A stretch of DNA of 64,000 nucleotides from Oscillatoria nigro-viridis PCC 7112 (GCF_000317475.1 NC_019729.1:4788501-4852500); one strand, 5' to 3'. Positions 36,298 through 47,091 are shown, numbered from the stretch's first letter. Numbers and translations: made by a program. The notes: generated by a model not told the origin, from the letters alone.

Positions 36298-38883
36298 TTA
36301 TTTTCCGTCTTGGCTAATAGATTGCTTCGGCCAAGTAAACCGAAAAGTTGCTCCCTCACCTTCGGCAGATTCTAGGGAAATACTGCCCCCTTGACCTTCG
36401 ACAATTTTTTTCACCAGCGACAAACCAATCCCAGTATTTTCAACTTTATCGCGAGCTTCCAAGGTCTGAAAAATTACAAAAACTTTATCGTGATATTGAG
36501 GAGCAATCCCCGGCCCGTCATCCTCTACAGAAAACTCGTAAAAATCATCTAACTCTTTAACCGAGATTTTTAAATGACCCGATTCAGATCGGTTGTGCTT
36601 AATTGCGTTGCTAATTAAATTAGAAAAAACCTGCTGCAACAGCAATCTTTCTGTCACAAAAGTTGGCATTCCCGGTTCAACTTTCACCTCAAATCCATAC
36701 GGCGGCGCCAACGAATCAATAATTTCGGCTAATAAATTCTCAACTTTTACCATTTCTGAAGGCACTTGAATCCGTCCGACGCGGGAATATTGCAGCAGTC
36801 CTTCAATCAAAGCTTCCATCCTGTGAACTCTGCCGCGCAGCAGGTTCATTTGGTGCAGAGTATCCTCTGTCATCGACTCGCTGAGGTCTTCTTCTATCCA
36901 ACTGCTGAGATTGGCGATCGCCCTGAGCGGCGCTTTCAAATCGTGAGAAACTACATAAGCAAACTGGTCTAATTCTTGATTCCGCTTTCTTAAAACATTC
37001 GTCGTTTGAGCCAGATTTTGGGCTGTCCACCTCAATTCTTCAGCGCGCAACCGCAGCGATTCCTCTGCTTGTTTGCGATCCCTAATATCTTCAACCACAC
37101 TCATCAGAAATTGACTGCCATCTTGTTCTCGCAGCAGCGAAACCGTCAAGTTTGCCCACACCAACTCTCCGTCTTTGCGGATGTAGCGCTTTTCCAGAGA
37201 GAAATTTTCAATTTCTGCTGCTAACAATTGGCGCAAAAGTTCCAGTTCGCTTGCCAAATCTCCATGCCAAGTAATCTCCTGAAATCTTTTCTCCAGCAAT
37301 TCTTGCCGGCTGTAGCCCAAAATTTCGCAAAGTTTTTGATTGACTAACAGAAATTTGCCTTCCACAGTCGCTTGAACCATGCCGACTGCCGCCTGCTCAA
37401 AAGTAGCGCGAAACCGCTGCGCGCTTTGGGCTAAAGCAATTTCTGAGCGTTTGCGATCGCTAATATCGTTGCTGATTTCCAAAATAGCGACTGGCCGATC
37501 TCGATCGTCGTACTGCAAAGTCCACCGGCTTGCCACCGTTATTTTTGTGCCGTCTTTCTTAGTTCGCACCAGTTCTCCTTGCCAAGAACCCTTCTCTAAA
37601 AATACTTTTTGAATTACCTCAAAAGGTTGGATCCATTCTGTTTGTAAAAGCTGGTGAATATTTTTTCCTATTGCTTGCGACTTCCGCCACCCGTAGAGCC
37701 ACTTCGCCCCCAAATTCCAATAAGAAATTGCCCCATTCAAGTCTAGTACCGCGATCGTATCGTTGGCCAAATCCAGAATTTGTGCTTGCTTTCGCAGAGT
37801 TTCCTCGGCTTGTTTTCGTCCTCTGGCATCGCGGCAAATCGCAATAAACAAGTGTTGATTTGCCAGACGCATTTCGCTGACAGCTAACTCCATCGGAAAC
37901 TTCGTTCCGTCCTGTCGAAGTCCAACTGTTTCTTGCTGGTAAGTCTTCAGGGTAGTATCTGGATGTAACACAAAATATTCGACCGAATAATCCCCCACGC
38001 TGCTGTGCGGCTGCGGTTGAGCGATCAGCCCCCGCAAGTTAGAGCCAATTATTCGATCGGCTTTCTCGCCAAAAATCTTTTCTGCTGCCCTATTAAAAGA
38101 CTCAATATTTCCCCGTGCGTCCAAAGTAATAATACCGTCAGCCGCATTGTCTACCACAGCTTGAATCCGGCTTTTACTTTCTTCCAAGCCAGCTTCCCGC
38201 TTCCTCAATTCCTTCTCTAAACTATCAAATAAATACCAGGAAGCCCCTGCACCCAAACAGCCGGAAAGCAAACCCGCAAATTGCACAAAATTAATGAAAT
38301 CTACCAACTGCCCTACTTGCCGATCTACACTTTTCTGGTAGGCTTCGACGGCATCAGAAAAGGCATTAATTTTTGCGCGCAGCTTATCCATGTTTAATTT
38401 GCCTCGAGCAAACACCTGAATTATTTCCGGCGACTGCATCCTTGTTCCCGAACTGTCCAGCTTATTCAAAGTGTTTTGCAATAAATTTATTTGCTGTTCG
38501 GTACTTTTTTTAATTTCTTCAAATCCCTGAGGTTGCAGTTTGCTTTCTTGAACCAATACTTGGAGTTTAGCCAGCAGCGGAGGCAAACTCTTCTTGGCTT
38601 CTAAGTAGGGTGAGAGAAATTCGCGGCGCTTTGTCAACCCATAACCCCTAACGCTCGTTTCCGCATCTACCACCAGGGTTATCAAGCGGTTAGTTTCCTG
38701 AAGTATTGCCTTATTAGTATCTGCTCGCTTTCTTATCTGTAGGGCACTATCCCGGAGGGCTGCAATTGCTACGAGCGAACCAAACAGCAAAATCATGGGA
38801 ATAGCAATGATTACTGTTCCCCGCTGGCGAATTGGTCGGTCTGTCCATACAAAGTGGAGGCAGCCATCGAGCAAATACTTCAC
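36298..38883 (-). CDS. CHASE3-PASx3 sensor histidine kinase
   Basis: An 861-residue membrane sensor. Two membrane segments (about residues 22-43 and 195-215) bracket a CHASE3-type helical sensor (TNRLITLVVDAETSVRGYGL). Three PAS domains follow (about 240-360, 370-485, 490-610). The kinase core has the phytochrome-like H-box YVVSHDLKAPLRAIANLSSW near 650 and G boxes DDGPGI and NTGIGLSLVKK. There is no receiver, so it must signal to an unlinked regulator. The start codon is GTG at 38883; no ribosome binding site stands out. Confidence 0.92.
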   Translation of the reverse strand: MKYLLDGCLHFVWTDRPIRQRGTVIIAIPMILLFGSLVAIAALRDSALQIRKRADTNKAILQETNRLITLVVDAETSVRGYGLTKRREFLSPYLEAKKSLPPLLAKLQVLVQESKLQPQGFEEIKKSTEQQINLLQNTLNKLDSSGTRMQSPEIIQVFARGKLNMDKLRAKINAFSDAVEAYQKSVDRQVGQLVDFINFVQFAGLLSGCLGAGASWYLFDSLEKELRKREAGLEESKSRIQAVVDNAADGIITLDARGNIESFNRAAEKIFGEKADRIIGSNLRGLIAQPQPHSSVGDYSVEYFVLHPDTTLKTYQQETVGLRQDGTKFPMELAVSEMRLANQHLFIAICRDARGRKQAEETLRKQAQILDLANDTIAVLDLNGAISYWNLGAKWLYGWRKSQAIGKNIHQLLQTEWIQPFEVIQKVFLEKGSWQGELVRTKKDGTKITVASRWTLQYDDRDRPVAILEISNDISDRKRSEIALAQSAQRFRATFEQAAVGMVQATVEGKFLLVNQKLCEILGYSRQELLEKRFQEITWHGDLASELELLRQLLAAEIENFSLEKRYIRKDGELVWANLTVSLLREQDGSQFLMSVVEDIRDRKQAEESLRLRAEELRWTAQNLAQTTNVLRKRNQELDQFAYVVSHDLKAPLRAIANLSSWIEEDLSESMTEDTLHQMNLLRGRVHRMEALIEGLLQYSRVGRIQVPSEMVKVENLLAEIIDSLAPPYGFEVKVEPGMPTFVTERLLLQQVFSNLISNAIKHNRSESGHLKISVKELDDFYEFSVEDDGPGIAPQYHDKVFVIFQTLEARDKVENTGIGLSLVKKIVEGQGGSISLESAEGEGATFRFTWPKQSISQDGK

Positions 38884-39012
38884 GGATATTGAAGGAGAAA
38901 GTTTGCTGCCAGTATATCGCTTTTTGGCAGTTTAGGCTATGGATAAGTTCGTTTTTTTATTGGGCGATCGTCGGGGACTAACCGTGGAAACTAGATTAGA
39001 CCCCTGCGATAG

Positions 39013-39288
39013 CTACCTGCTGACACTAACAGCAGATTTTTTGGCACGGTGTTTAAACTGAGGCACGGAGAAAGAAAGGACTTTTTTCGGCAGCGAGACA
39101 GCAGGCGCAGCAGAAAGGATCGTTTCTGCTTTACCTTCGTTTTCGCCTTCGGCTTCTGCTGTTAAACTAGAGTCTGTTTCGCAAGTGTTTGGAACACTTG
39201 TAACTACAGTAGTCCACCTGCCTGTAGCCGGATCGCGATAACAGGTAAAAGGATTTATTTTTAGCGGTTGACTGCAAGGTTTAATCAT
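39013..39288 (-). CDS. Conserved small cyanobacterial hypothetical protein
   Basis: The 91-residue product begins MIKPCSQPLKINPFTCYRDP and continues ATGRWTTVVTS, a motif I associate with short cyanobacterial proteins of unknown function. The second half is Glu/Ala-rich and then basic. I chose the ATG at 39288 because AGGAG lies eight bases upstream; the open frame extends 17 codons further without such a site. Function unknown. Confidence 0.6.
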   Translation of the reverse strand: MIKPCSQPLKINPFTCYRDPATGRWTTVVTSVPNTCETDSSLTAEAEGENEGKAETILSAAPAVSLPKKVLSFSVPQFKHRAKKSAVSVSR

Positions 39289-39832
39289 GTAGATGCACTC
39301 CTTTGATTCAGAGAAATTGTGCATTGCTTTCAGCAGCAATGCTATCTCGGCAGTAGCAGCAGTATGAAGGCAAAAAGCAGAATTGTGTTTCTGCGTCCAG
39401 AGACTTTTGAGAATTCCTGAATTCCTTTTAACTTTTGCCTTCTACTGGTTCGCGACCATAGCATTACTTTTACCAAATTGCCTTTCTGGAAGCAACCCCC
39501 CACCCGCTTATTTAGGTTGAGGTGGGATTTGTAAATGCAGCGAGGCGCCCGATCGTGCCGGCAGGACAATCTTGGAATAATATAGGTATTCTAGGCTGAA
39601 AAAAAATGCTACTGTGTGATCGACAACAGAGGTCGATCGCGATCGGTGTCACAATTAAAAAGGTAATGGGTAATTGGTAATGGGTAATCGGTAATGGGGG
39701 AATTAGGAATTGGGAAATTATTCCATCTTTTGGCATCCGTTAAATCCGTTAAATCCCGTACAGGATTCCTGGCAAAACCCCCACCCGTTAAATCCCTTAA
39801 ATCCCCTACATTGCTAGTTGCCCAACTTGCTT
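39289..39832. other. 544-bp intergenic region with STRR arrays
   Basis: The stretch holds a (GGTAATGG)n/(GGTAATTGG) array at 39661-39718 and CCGTTAAATCC units at 39738-39810 that also occur near 35285. The open frames here are short and repeat-derived. No gene, RNA or clear promoter was found. Confidence 0.5.
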
Positions 39833-41971
39833 CTAACTAATATCAACTTTTGCCTTTAAATGAACAGTAAAAGTAGAGCCAACATCCAACTGACTCTCAA
39901 CAGTGATATCGCCGCCCATCATCTGGCAAAACAAGCGGCTAATGGCCAATCCTAAACCTGTGCCGCCGTACTTGCGAGTAGTCGAAGCGTCCCCTTGAAT
40001 AAAAGGTTCAAACAAACCCTGCTGCTGTTCTGCCGACATTCCAATCCCCGTATCAGATACCTGCAAATAAACCCAATCGCTGTCGCCTGCTGGTTCGCGA
40101 GTCGCGCTCAACAGCACCGTTCCACCTTCGGTAAACTTCAGGGCATTAGAGAGCAAATTGAACAGAATTTGCCGGACTTTAGTCAAATCTGCATACATCA
40201 CTCCCAAATTTTCTGAGCAAGAAACTTGCAATTCATTGTGATTTTTTTCGACCAAAGGGTGCAAAGTTGCAACGACTTCTTCTATTAAATTACTGAGGTC
40301 AAATTTTTCTAAATAAAGCTCCATCCGACCGGCTTCTATCTTAGAAAGGTCTAGAATATCGTTAATTAAAGTTAGCAAGTGCTTGCCGGCGTTATAAATT
40401 TTTTGGGTATCGGGAATGATGTCTTCGAGTCCCGATTCCCGTGCTTCTTCTTGTAGCATTTCGCTGTAACCGATAATCGCGTTGAGCGGCGTCCGCAGCT
40501 CGTGGCTCATATTGGCTAAAAAAGTGCTTTTAGCTCTCGAAGCTGCTTCAGCTTTGTGTAAGGCTTCTTGCAAGGCTATTTCGGCTCTTTTGCGCTCGGC
40601 AATTTCGATGCGGAGCAGTTTATTGGCGGCGGTGAGTTGAGCGGTGCGCTGATCGACGGTCATTTCTAGCTGCGCTTTGGCTTTGGAGAGTGCTTCCTGG
40701 GCCCGCTGGCGCTCAAATCCTTCGATCGCCAGCGCTACCAAATTTGCCAAAGAATCGGCGAAGGTGCGCTCCTCCAGAGCCCACTGGCGGGGCGCGCCGA
40801 TATGTTCGAGAGAGAGGATGCCCACGATCTGCCCGCCGAGCCTAATTGCTACATTTAATATGGATGAATTGGGCTTGCTGGCATTTGGCAGCACACCGGA
40901 AGGTTCGGCTAGGGAAGATGAGCGAGACAAATTTGTTTGTAGAGATTTTTGAGTCTTGGTCGTAGGTTCTAAACCATTCTCCGATCGCAAATTTTCGCCC
41001 CGCGCGTCGCCTTCGACATCTAAATTTGATAAATTTAAATCGCTTGCCGATATGGACTCCCGGCTCAAATGATTCTCCTGGGTGCGATCGTACAAGTCGA
41101 GACAGACTAATTTGAGGTTGGGGATTTTAAACTTAGAATGATTAACCCCCTCGTGTTGCTCTGGGGCAGCGGCCTCTGTATCGAGTGGCTCTGTTTGGTT
41201 GTGGGCGAGCACTCTCTCCGTAAAATTTAGCTGGGGCTCGTTCGGGTAGCGATTTCCAAATCTTCCGTGGTTGTAAAGCCAGACGCTGACTTTTTCCACA
41301 TCCAAAGTGCGGGCTGCCGCCTCGGTAATTTCGCGAATTCCCACATTCAGCGCACCGCTGTTGAGAGTCCTCTGGCGACCTAGCTGCAACAAAGCCAAAC
41401 TCTGGCGGCGGAGACGCTTTTCGCTCTCTTGGAGGGTTTGTTCTGCTTCCTTGCGCTGGGTGAGGTCGTACAAGGCGCACAATGCCGTCTGCTGCCCGTT
41501 AAACACCAGCGACTGAACCGAGATCATCGCCCAGAAAGCGGTGCCGTCTGATTTTTTGCAGTGGAGTTCGTAGTTTTGGAGGTATCCCTCTTTAGCAAGT
41601 GCCTCAAGTACCTTTGGGCGATCGGCGGGGTTGAAGTAAAAGTCTGGAGTGGTGCAGCCGATCAATTTTTCTAGGGGTATGTTCAGGAGAGAAGCCAATT
41701 GAGCGTTCGCATACATAATTAAGCCGTCACAGAGGCGAGAAACTAATATCGGCACGGGAGTTGCCGAGGCGATCGCCCGAAACTGCTCTTCGCTTGAACG
41801 CAGCGCCAACTGAGCTTTGCTGAGCAAGTGAGCTTCCATCGTATCTGAATGTTCGGTGGTAGTCTCCAGCAAAAGTTCTAGGTCAACCTTTTCGCGCTTC
41901 AAGTTTTCAAGTTCCGCACTCAGCCGCTGAACGTCGAAAAGTAGCTGTTCTGTCGATGGTTCTTCCTGCAT
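39833..41971 (-). CDS. PAS-GAF sensor histidine kinase
   Basis: A 712-residue cytoplasmic kinase. An N-terminal coiled coil (about 5-60) leads to a PAS domain (about 65-185, [20 protein letters not shown]). A GAF domain follows (about 200-425) with a long low-complexity insert (about 270-360). The kinase core has [20 protein letters not shown] near 490 and G boxes DTGIGM and [10 protein letters not shown]. The chain ends soon after the ATPase domain with no receiver. The neighbouring STAS protein is on the same strand 147 bp upstream and could be a partner. Confidence 0.92.
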   Translation of the reverse strand: MQEEPSTEQLLFDVQRLSAELENLKREKVDLELLLETTTEHSDTMEAHLLSKAQLALRSSEEQFRAIASATPVPILVSRLCDGLIMYANAQLASLLNIPLEKLIGCTTPDFYFNPADRPKVLEALAKEGYLQNYELHCKKSDGTAFWAMISVQSLVFNGQQTALCALYDLTQRKEAEQTLQESEKRLRRQSLALLQLGRQRTLNSGALNVGIREITEAAARTLDVEKVSVWLYNHGRFGNRYPNEPQLNFTERVLAHNQTEPLDTEAAAPEQHEGVNHSKFKIPNLKLVCLDLYDRTQENHLSRESISASDLNLSNLDVEGDARGENLRSENGLEPTTKTQKSLQTNLSRSSSLAEPSGVLPNASKPNSSILNVAIRLGGQIVGILSLEHIGAPRQWALEERTFADSLANLVALAIEGFERQRAQEALSKAKAQLEMTVDQRTAQLTAANKLLRIEIAERKRAEIALQEALHKAEAASRAKSTFLANMSHELRTPLNAIIGYSEMLQEEARESGLEDIIPDTQKIYNAGKHLLTLINDILDLSKIEAGRMELYLEKFDLSNLIEEVVATLHPLVEKNHNELQVSCSENLGVMYADLTKVRQILFNLLSNALKFTEGGTVLLSATREPAGDSDWVYLQVSDTGIGMSAEQQQGLFEPFIQGDASTTRKYGGTGLGLAISRLFCQMMGGDITVESQLDVGSTFTVHLKAKVDIS

Positions 41972-42118
41972 AGCAATTGAAAATTGGTAATTTTTAGTCT
42001 GTTCTGAAGTTTTTTAGGGTTTTGTGCTAGTTTAACTATGACTTATTCCGATTAACTTCAGCCACCCTCATCCTGGTTCCCGGACTTAGCCGGGGATTCC
42101 TGTTTACCTTTTTCGCTA

Positions 42119-42463
42119 CTATTCCAATTCTAAGTGCAAGGAAGGCATCAGCCGCTGCAAGTTTTTCAGGGATTTGATCTGCCAGGGGATCTGTTTAGAA
42201 CCTTTGATGGCCATTTGAATATTTTTTTGCTGGCGCACTTCGATCGCAAATTTTGAGAAAATATTAATTCCAGAACTATTTAAAAATTCTAGCTTTCGCA
42301 AGTCTAGAGTAACCGTGTTTGGGCAGGAGTCAGCCACTTCGTTGAGCAGATCGACGATCGGCGCGTATTCTTCCACCTGGCTGAGTCGGAACGAGCCGCT
42401 ACAGGTGACTGTTTGCGTAGCGCGATCGTACTGGACCGTGTAATCTTTGGTCTGAATCTCCAT
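42119..42463 (-). CDS. STAS-like regulator of the slr1659 superfamily
   Basis: A 114-residue protein with a STAS/anti-sigma-antagonist-like fold: TVTCSGSFRLSQVEEYAPIV, TVTLDLRKLEFLNSSGINIF (the LNSSGI turn corresponds to the phosphorylatable Ser region) and IQMAIKGSKQIPWQ. The family is found mainly in cyanobacteria next to histidine kinases or PP2C phosphatases and probably works by partner switching. It precedes the PAS-GAF kinase on the same strand. Confidence 0.8.
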   Translation of the reverse strand: MEIQTKDYTVQYDRATQTVTCSGSFRLSQVEEYAPIVDLLNEVADSCPNTVTLDLRKLEFLNSSGINIFSKFAIEVRQQKNIQMAIKGSKQIPWQIKSLKNLQRLMPSLHLELE

Positions 42464-42909
42464 ACTTTTGTCAGTTGCCGGTTTTGAGTGGTAAAGGGGC
42501 TTTGGCTGCGCGAGCGAGGATTGAGCTTCAGGCTAGCACGATCGAGACTCAGCCGTTTGCCGAATGCCGAAGGTCTTTGCGCGTGTAACTTTTATTACAT
42601 ATACTGCCAACTGTACCATTCCCGCAGGGCAGTTAGGAGTTATTTGAGGATTTATCAGTTGTGATACCAGTTGGAAAAAAGAATGCAACTGTTGACTAGC
42701 TCTCAACCCTTGTAGTCATCAGTCATTGCCAATCTAACATCTCAAATCTCAAATCTCAAATTGTATGAGTTGTGGGGCTTGACGAGACCAGCTTTTGCTG
42801 AAGTTCCGAGCTATCAATTCGATTGTTTTTCTCAAGTCAGTATTGACAAAATCACCAAAATGTGAGAGATATTGCACATCTGACACTGAAATGAAGGGGA
42901 GAATATTTA
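42464..42909. other. 446-bp intergenic region upstream of cynS
   Basis: Contents are divergent promoter space, an (ATCTCAA)3 STRR at 42739-42762 and otherwise unremarkable sequence. I found no clean NtcA site (GTA-N8-TAC) ahead of the cyanase gene. GGGGAG about ten bases before the cynS start is its ribosome binding site. Confidence 0.4.
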
Positions 42910-43353
42910 ATGGCAATTTCAGGAATTACAGAAAAGCTTTTGGCGGCTAAAAAAGCTAAGGGAATTAGTTTTGCAGATTTAGAAAAAGTTTTGGGGCGCG
43001 ACGAAGTTTGGATTGCCGCGGTTATTTACCGTCAAGCTACTGCATCAGAAGATGAAGCCGAGAAAATTGTCTCGGCTTTGGGACTAGATAGCGAGACGGG
43101 TGCGGTTCTCTGTGAACCTCCGTTAAAAGGTTCTTTGGAGGAGTCGGTGCCGGTTGACCCCCTGATGTATCGTTTTTATGAAATTATGCAGGTTTACGGG
43201 ATGCCACTCAAAGCAGTGATTCACGAAAAATTTGGTGACGGGATTATGAGCGCGATCGACTTTACTTTGGATGTCGAGAAAGAAGCAGACCCAAAAGGCG
43301 ATCGAGTGAAAATAATTATGTCGGGAAAATTTTTGGAATACAAAAAATGGTAA
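42910..43353 (+). CDS. cynS: Cyanate hydratase (cyanase)
   Basis: The 147-residue enzyme converts cyanate and bicarbonate to ammonia and carbon dioxide (via carbamate) in the cytoplasm, working as a decamer. The catalytic residues are in place: Arg88 and Glu91 in [11 protein letters not shown] and Ser114 in GIMSAIDF, equivalent to Arg96, Glu99 and Ser122 of the E. coli enzyme. The N-terminal part is the helical, HTH-like dimerisation domain. No cyanate transporter (cynABD) genes are next to it. In other cyanobacteria cynS is under nitrogen control, but no NtcA site is visible here. Confidence 0.97.
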   Translation: MAISGITEKLLAAKKAKGISFADLEKVLGRDEVWIAAVIYRQATASEDEAEKIVSALGLDSETGAVLCEPPLKGSLEESVPVDPLMYRFYEIMQVYGMPLKAVIHEKFGDGIMSAIDFTLDVEKEADPKGDRVKIIMSGKFLEYKKW

Positions 43354-43712
43354 GCCCGGGCGGCTTTACTTTTAAGTGAAAATTAAAAATTCAAATTGGC
43401 TCGAATCACTCATGACTAATGACTAAAGCCTCAAAAGTGTTAACTTAGAAATAGAGATCGCGAAGCTGGAATCCGCCAAAAAACGGAGACAAGCCCCCGA
43501 CTTAAGTCGTGCAGCTCCCCAAATTTTAGACCCTAGTTCAGCTCCAAAACTCATCTGTGGAGTAAATCTAAAATCTAAAATCTAAAATCTCAAATCGACT
43601 GACTGGCTTGGGTGTCCGATCGGGAAACCTTTCTAGGGCAAAGCTAAGGTCGATCGCGCGGCAACTTCCCCAGTCGAAACAAGCAACCGCAACCGTAAAT
43701 TAAGAGGCAAAT
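43354..43712. other. 359-bp intergenic region upstream of clpX
   Basis: It holds an (AATCTAA)n/(AATCTCA)n STRR at 43564-43597 and HIP1 sites. The clpP2 gene that usually precedes clpX in cyanobacteria is absent. No small gene was recognised. Confidence 0.45.
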
Positions 43713-45095
43713 ATGTCAAAATATGACTCCCATCTCAGATGCTCCTTTTGCGGCAAGTCGCAAGAGTACGTCCGCAAGTTAATAGCTGGGCCCGGCGTCT
43801 ACATTTGCGATGAATGCGTGGAACTGTGCAATGAAATTTTAGAGGAGGAGTTCTTTGACTCCAGCAAAACAATTGGTCAACAGATTCCCCAATCAGAGGT
43901 GCGAGAGTCTCAGGGACAAGGAACGCGGCGCCAGGGTCGATCGAATAAATCGAAAATTGTTTTAGGTCAAATTCCAAAACCGACAGAAATCAAGCAGCAT
44001 TTAGACAACCACGTCATCGGCCAGCACTCAGCAAAAAAAGTCCTTTCTGTAGCAGTTTACAACCACTACAAGCGCTTGAGCGTCGATCAAGCTAAAGATA
44101 GCGACAAGTCTTCCCCCGACAGCGATGTAGAACTGCAAAAATCCAACATCATGCTAGTGGGCCCCACAGGTTGCGGTAAAACTTTGTTAGCGCAAAGTTT
44201 GGCGCAAATGCTCGAAGTCCCTTTTGCTGTAGCGGATGCGACGACGCTGACAGAAGCTGGATATGTCGGGGACGATGTAGAAAATATCTTGCTGCGGCTG
44301 TTGCAAATGTCCGATTTTGATGTGGAATCGGCGCAGCGGGGCATTATTTATATTGATGAAATTGACAAGATTGCTCGCAAAAGCGAAAACACTTCGATCA
44401 CTAGAGATGTATCGGGAGAAGGAGTGCAGCAAGCGCTGCTAAAAATGTTGGAAGGAACAGTGGTTAATGTTCCCCCGCAAGGCGGCCGCAAACATCCTTA
44501 CCAAGATTTTATTCAAGTTGACACTAGCAAAATTCTATTTATTTGTGGCGGTGCTTTTGTCGGTTTGGAAAAAATAGTTGAACAGCGTTTGGGTAAAAAA
44601 TCCTTGGGCTTTATTCAGCCAACAGAAAGCGACAGCAACTCGACTTTGCCGGCGAAAGACAAGCGGGCCGCTGATATTTTGCAGCAGGTACAGCCGGAGG
44701 ATTTAGTCAAGTTTGGTTTGATTCCTGAGTTTGTCGGGCGGATACCGGTGGTGACGGTGATTTCGCCGCTGGATGAAGCAGCTTTGATGCAGATATTGAC
44801 TGAGCCCCGGAATGCGCTGGTGAAGCAGTATCAAAAGCTGTTGAAGATGGACAGCGTGGAGTTGGAATTTCAGCCGGAAGCGCTACGGGCGATCGCCCAG
44901 GAGGCCTACCGCCGCAAAACCGGCGCGAGAGCTCTCCGCAGCATTTTAGAGGAGTTAATGCTAGATGTGATGTACGAGTTGCCTTCTCGCAAGGATGTGG
45001 CTCACTGTAAGATTACTCCTGAAATGGTCGAGAAGCGATCGACTGCTGAATTGCTGTGGCATCCCGCATGGCACAAACAGCACGAAACTGCATAA
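43713..45095 (+). CDS. clpX: ATP-dependent Clp protease ATP-binding subunit ClpX
   Basis: The 460-residue AAA+ unfoldase feeds substrates to ClpP. The N-terminal zinc-binding domain has Cys10, Cys13, Cys32 and Cys35. Walker A is GPTGCGKT near 150, the pore loop is AGYVGDDVE and Walker B is IIYIDEIDK near 212. The ClpP-docking loop reads KKSLGF, with Leu where E. coli has Ile in IGF. The small domain ([20 protein letters not shown]) completes it. No clpP or tig gene lies upstream. A 20-bp gap follows before an open frame into the pilin-like gene. Confidence 0.97.
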   Translation: MSKYDSHLRCSFCGKSQEYVRKLIAGPGVYICDECVELCNEILEEEFFDSSKTIGQQIPQSEVRESQGQGTRRQGRSNKSKIVLGQIPKPTEIKQHLDNHVIGQHSAKKVLSVAVYNHYKRLSVDQAKDSDKSSPDSDVELQKSNIMLVGPTGCGKTLLAQSLAQMLEVPFAVADATTLTEAGYVGDDVENILLRLLQMSDFDVESAQRGIIYIDEIDKIARKSENTSITRDVSGEGVQQALLKMLEGTVVNVPPQGGRKHPYQDFIQVDTSKILFICGGAFVGLEKIVEQRLGKKSLGFIQPTESDSNSTLPAKDKRAADILQQVQPEDLVKFGLIPEFVGRIPVVTVISPLDEAALMQILTEPRNALVKQYQKLLKMDSVELEFQPEALRAIAQEAYRRKTGARALRSILEELMLDVMYELPSRKDVAHCKITPEMVEKRSTAELLWHPAWHKQHETA

Positions 45096-45150
45096 TTTGT
45101 AATCTGTAGGGTGCTTGTGGCGCACCCTGCAAGCTTGGCAAATTTACTTT

Positions 45151-45741
45151 ATGACAGTTAAAAAAATGTCAGTCAATGTAGCTAAAGCCAGTAAAAAATC
45201 GAGATTGCCAGTATCCAGTTTGCTGCCGAGGATTGCAATTTACAGCGCGGTTTTGGCTGGCATCATGGCGTCATTTTACGATTTTAAACTCAATCAATTT
45301 TTTATCTCCAGAGATCCGCAATCCTCAGAAGCCATACAATATATTAATAGCATCAATAGAGCGCAGCAAGCTTACTATGCAGAGTACGGTAAATTTAGCG
45401 ATAACATTACCCAACTGGCTATAGGACTTAAAGAACACACCGATGACAATAATTACACGATTGTCTCATCAATGGGCCCGGTTCAAACTTTGCACAATCA
45501 CCGCCAACCAGCACAATTTGAAAGCGCGATCGCGATCGGCAAACCTAATGATATGAGTATCGGAAAATCCTACACTGGCGCAGTATTTGCTTTTAAAGAA
45601 AAGGGTAGCAATATGATAACAACTATTGCGGCAATTTGCGAGAGCGATCGAATTAATGCAAGTTATGCAGAAACTTGGAATCCGCCAACTTTTGACGGGC
45701 AAGAAATTCACTGCCAGCCCGGAACAACTATCTTAAGGTAA
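45151..45741 (+). CDS. Pilin-like (type IV pilin/general secretion) protein
   Basis: A 196-residue membrane-anchored protein. One hydrophobic segment near residues 24-42 (RIAIYSAVLAGIMASFYDF) is followed by a pilin-like helix (AIQYINSINRAQQAYYAEYG) and KFSDNITQLA, a pattern shared by cyanobacterial type IV pilin-like proteins. The usual prepilin peptidase site (G/FTLIE) is missing, and there is a non-standard basic N-terminus. It could be a minor pilin-like protein that is not processed normally. The ATG at 45151 replaces an upstream TTG. Its 3' end overlaps the convergent kinase gene by nine bases. Confidence 0.7.
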   Translation: MTVKKMSVNVAKASKKSRLPVSSLLPRIAIYSAVLAGIMASFYDFKLNQFFISRDPQSSEAIQYINSINRAQQAYYAEYGKFSDNITQLAIGLKEHTDDNNYTIVSSMGPVQTLHNHRQPAQFESAIAIGKPNDMSIGKSYTGAVFAFKEKGSNMITTIAAICESDRINASYAETWNPPTFDGQEIHCQPGTTILR

Positions 45742-47007
45742 GACCTTGAAACTATTTTGCGCCACTCTTTCACCGTCCAAGTAAAATTCAAACTTCCAAT
45801 TTCCCGGCTTGTCATCTTGTTTAAAATTGTACCAACACCAAGTATTTAATCGATCGCCCGTCGTTTTTAAATAAGATTGACTTTGGGCTGCTAATACTCT
45901 TTGAGGGTTGACAACCTTACAATAACTTCTATATTCTCCTTCTGGCAAGTTAGCAGCACTTACAGCAAAATAGACTTTTTTGTTTTGCTTCAAAGACCAA
46001 ACATCCCTAAGTTTCGTTGATTCTAATTCGTCAGTTAACATTACTTGAGTCTTAGGTTTCAAATTTGCTGAGTTGATTACTCGTTTGATATCTACTACTG
46101 TTTGAGGTTCGGGAGATTTCCAAAAAAGCGGAATAAAAATAGCAGAAATTGCTGTTAATACTCCGACTGATATCAATACCAGTTTTAAGTTGTTATGCTG
46201 CTGAACTACTTCCAGGGGAATCAAAGCATTTAATGCCGCATCTGCGGAAGGATAGCGGTGTTTGAAATTAGGTTCCACCATTTTTTGCAGCCAGTCAAGA
46301 AATTCTGGAGTTAGCTGTGGCAACCGATGTTTAAAATTAATCCGCCCGGTATCGTCCATCAAGCTGCCAATTTCAGTAGAATTGATGCCGATTAGCAAGC
46401 AAATTAGCGTTGCGCCTAGACTGTATAAATCCGATGCAACAGTTAGCTGGCGGTTGAACATTTGTTCTGGCGGCATAAAGCCCAAAGTGCCTTTAACAAC
46501 GCTGCTGGCGGCCACTTCTCCCCCGCCGATTCTAGCAAATCCGAAATCGACAAGGCTGACATTCAGGCGATCGTCCACCAAGATATTTTCCGGTTTTAAA
46601 TCTCTGTGGATGACTGGCGGAACGCGGTTTTGCAGGTATTTGAGGATTTCTAAAACCGAGATAGCAATTTGCTTGATTTGTTCGGGATTCCAGCGGCCAG
46701 AATTTGCCAAAGAAGGAGCATTTTTGTATTCTTGCACCATGCAGAAACCCGAGGCGGTTTGGAAGGAATCTAAATAGCGGGGAATGCTGGGATGGTCGAG
46801 TTCTCGCAAAATTTGAATTTCTTTTTCGTAAGCTTGATATTCTGACCAATTAGCGCCGGTGCGGGCAAATTGAAATTGTTTGACAACAACCGAACGTTTT
46901 GTATTAATTTCGGTAGCGAGATAGGTAACGCGGCCGCCTGCGCGATTGTGTCCGAGTTCGCGAGTTATTTGATAGCCGTAGTTGGAAAAGTCAGGAAAAG
47001 CATTCAT
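45733..47007 (-). CDS. Ser/Thr protein kinase with one membrane segment
   Basis: A 424-residue Hanks-type kinase. The catalytic domain (about residues 11-265) has a glycine loop GHNRAGGRV, the ATP-binding Lys in SVVVKQFQF, HRDLKPENI near 136, DFGFAR and GFMPPEQMF. A membrane helix lies near 280-300 (LVLISVGVLTAISAIFIPLF). The C-terminal 110 residues would lie outside the cytoplasm and form a small beta-rich domain (EGEYRSYCKVVNPQ). The first 270 residues are closely similar to the kinase encoded just upstream, so this is a tandem duplicate. Confidence 0.92.
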   Translation of the reverse strand: MNAFPDFSNYGYQITRELGHNRAGGRVTYLATEINTKRSVVVKQFQFARTGANWSEYQAYEKEIQILRELDHPSIPRYLDSFQTASGFCMVQEYKNAPSLANSGRWNPEQIKQIAISVLEILKYLQNRVPPVIHRDLKPENILVDDRLNVSLVDFGFARIGGGEVAASSVVKGTLGFMPPEQMFNRQLTVASDLYSLGATLICLLIGINSTEIGSLMDDTGRINFKHRLPQLTPEFLDWLQKMVEPNFKHRYPSADAALNALIPLEVVQQHNNLKLVLISVGVLTAISAIFIPLFWKSPEPQTVVDIKRVINSANLKPKTQVMLTDELESTKLRDVWSLKQNKKVYFAVSAANLPEGEYRSYCKVVNPQRVLAAQSQSYLKTTGDRLNTWCWYNFKQDDKPGNWKFEFYLDGERVAQNSFKVLP

Positions 47008-47025
47008 AGGTAAGTTGTAAGGTTT

Positions 47026-47083
47026 GTAGTAAGGACGGAAGTCCTGAAAAAGCTTGTAGTAAGGACTTCCGTCCTTACTACGA
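47026..47083. repeat. Inverted repeat GTAGTAAGGACGGAAGTCC ... GGACTTCCGTCCTTACTAC
   Basis: Two arms, GTAGTAAGGACGGAAGTCCT and AGGACTTCCGTCCTTACTAC, enclose about 18 bases; the second is itself preceded by a further direct GTAGTAAGGACTTCC overlap. A shorter relative lies at 23111. It sits between the two tandem kinase genes and could act as an RNA hairpin that uncouples them. Confidence 0.6.
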
Positions 47084-47091
47084 ACAAGTTT

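Noticed and set aside
39342-39569. 75-residue minus-strand ORF with a hydrophobic end
   Set aside because: No ribosome binding site or family motif, and it lies in repeat-rich intergenic DNA.
42780-42900. NtcA or CRP-like site before cynS
   Set aside because: TGTGAGAGATATTGCACA has the wrong spacing for a CRP site, and no GTA-N8-TAC was found.
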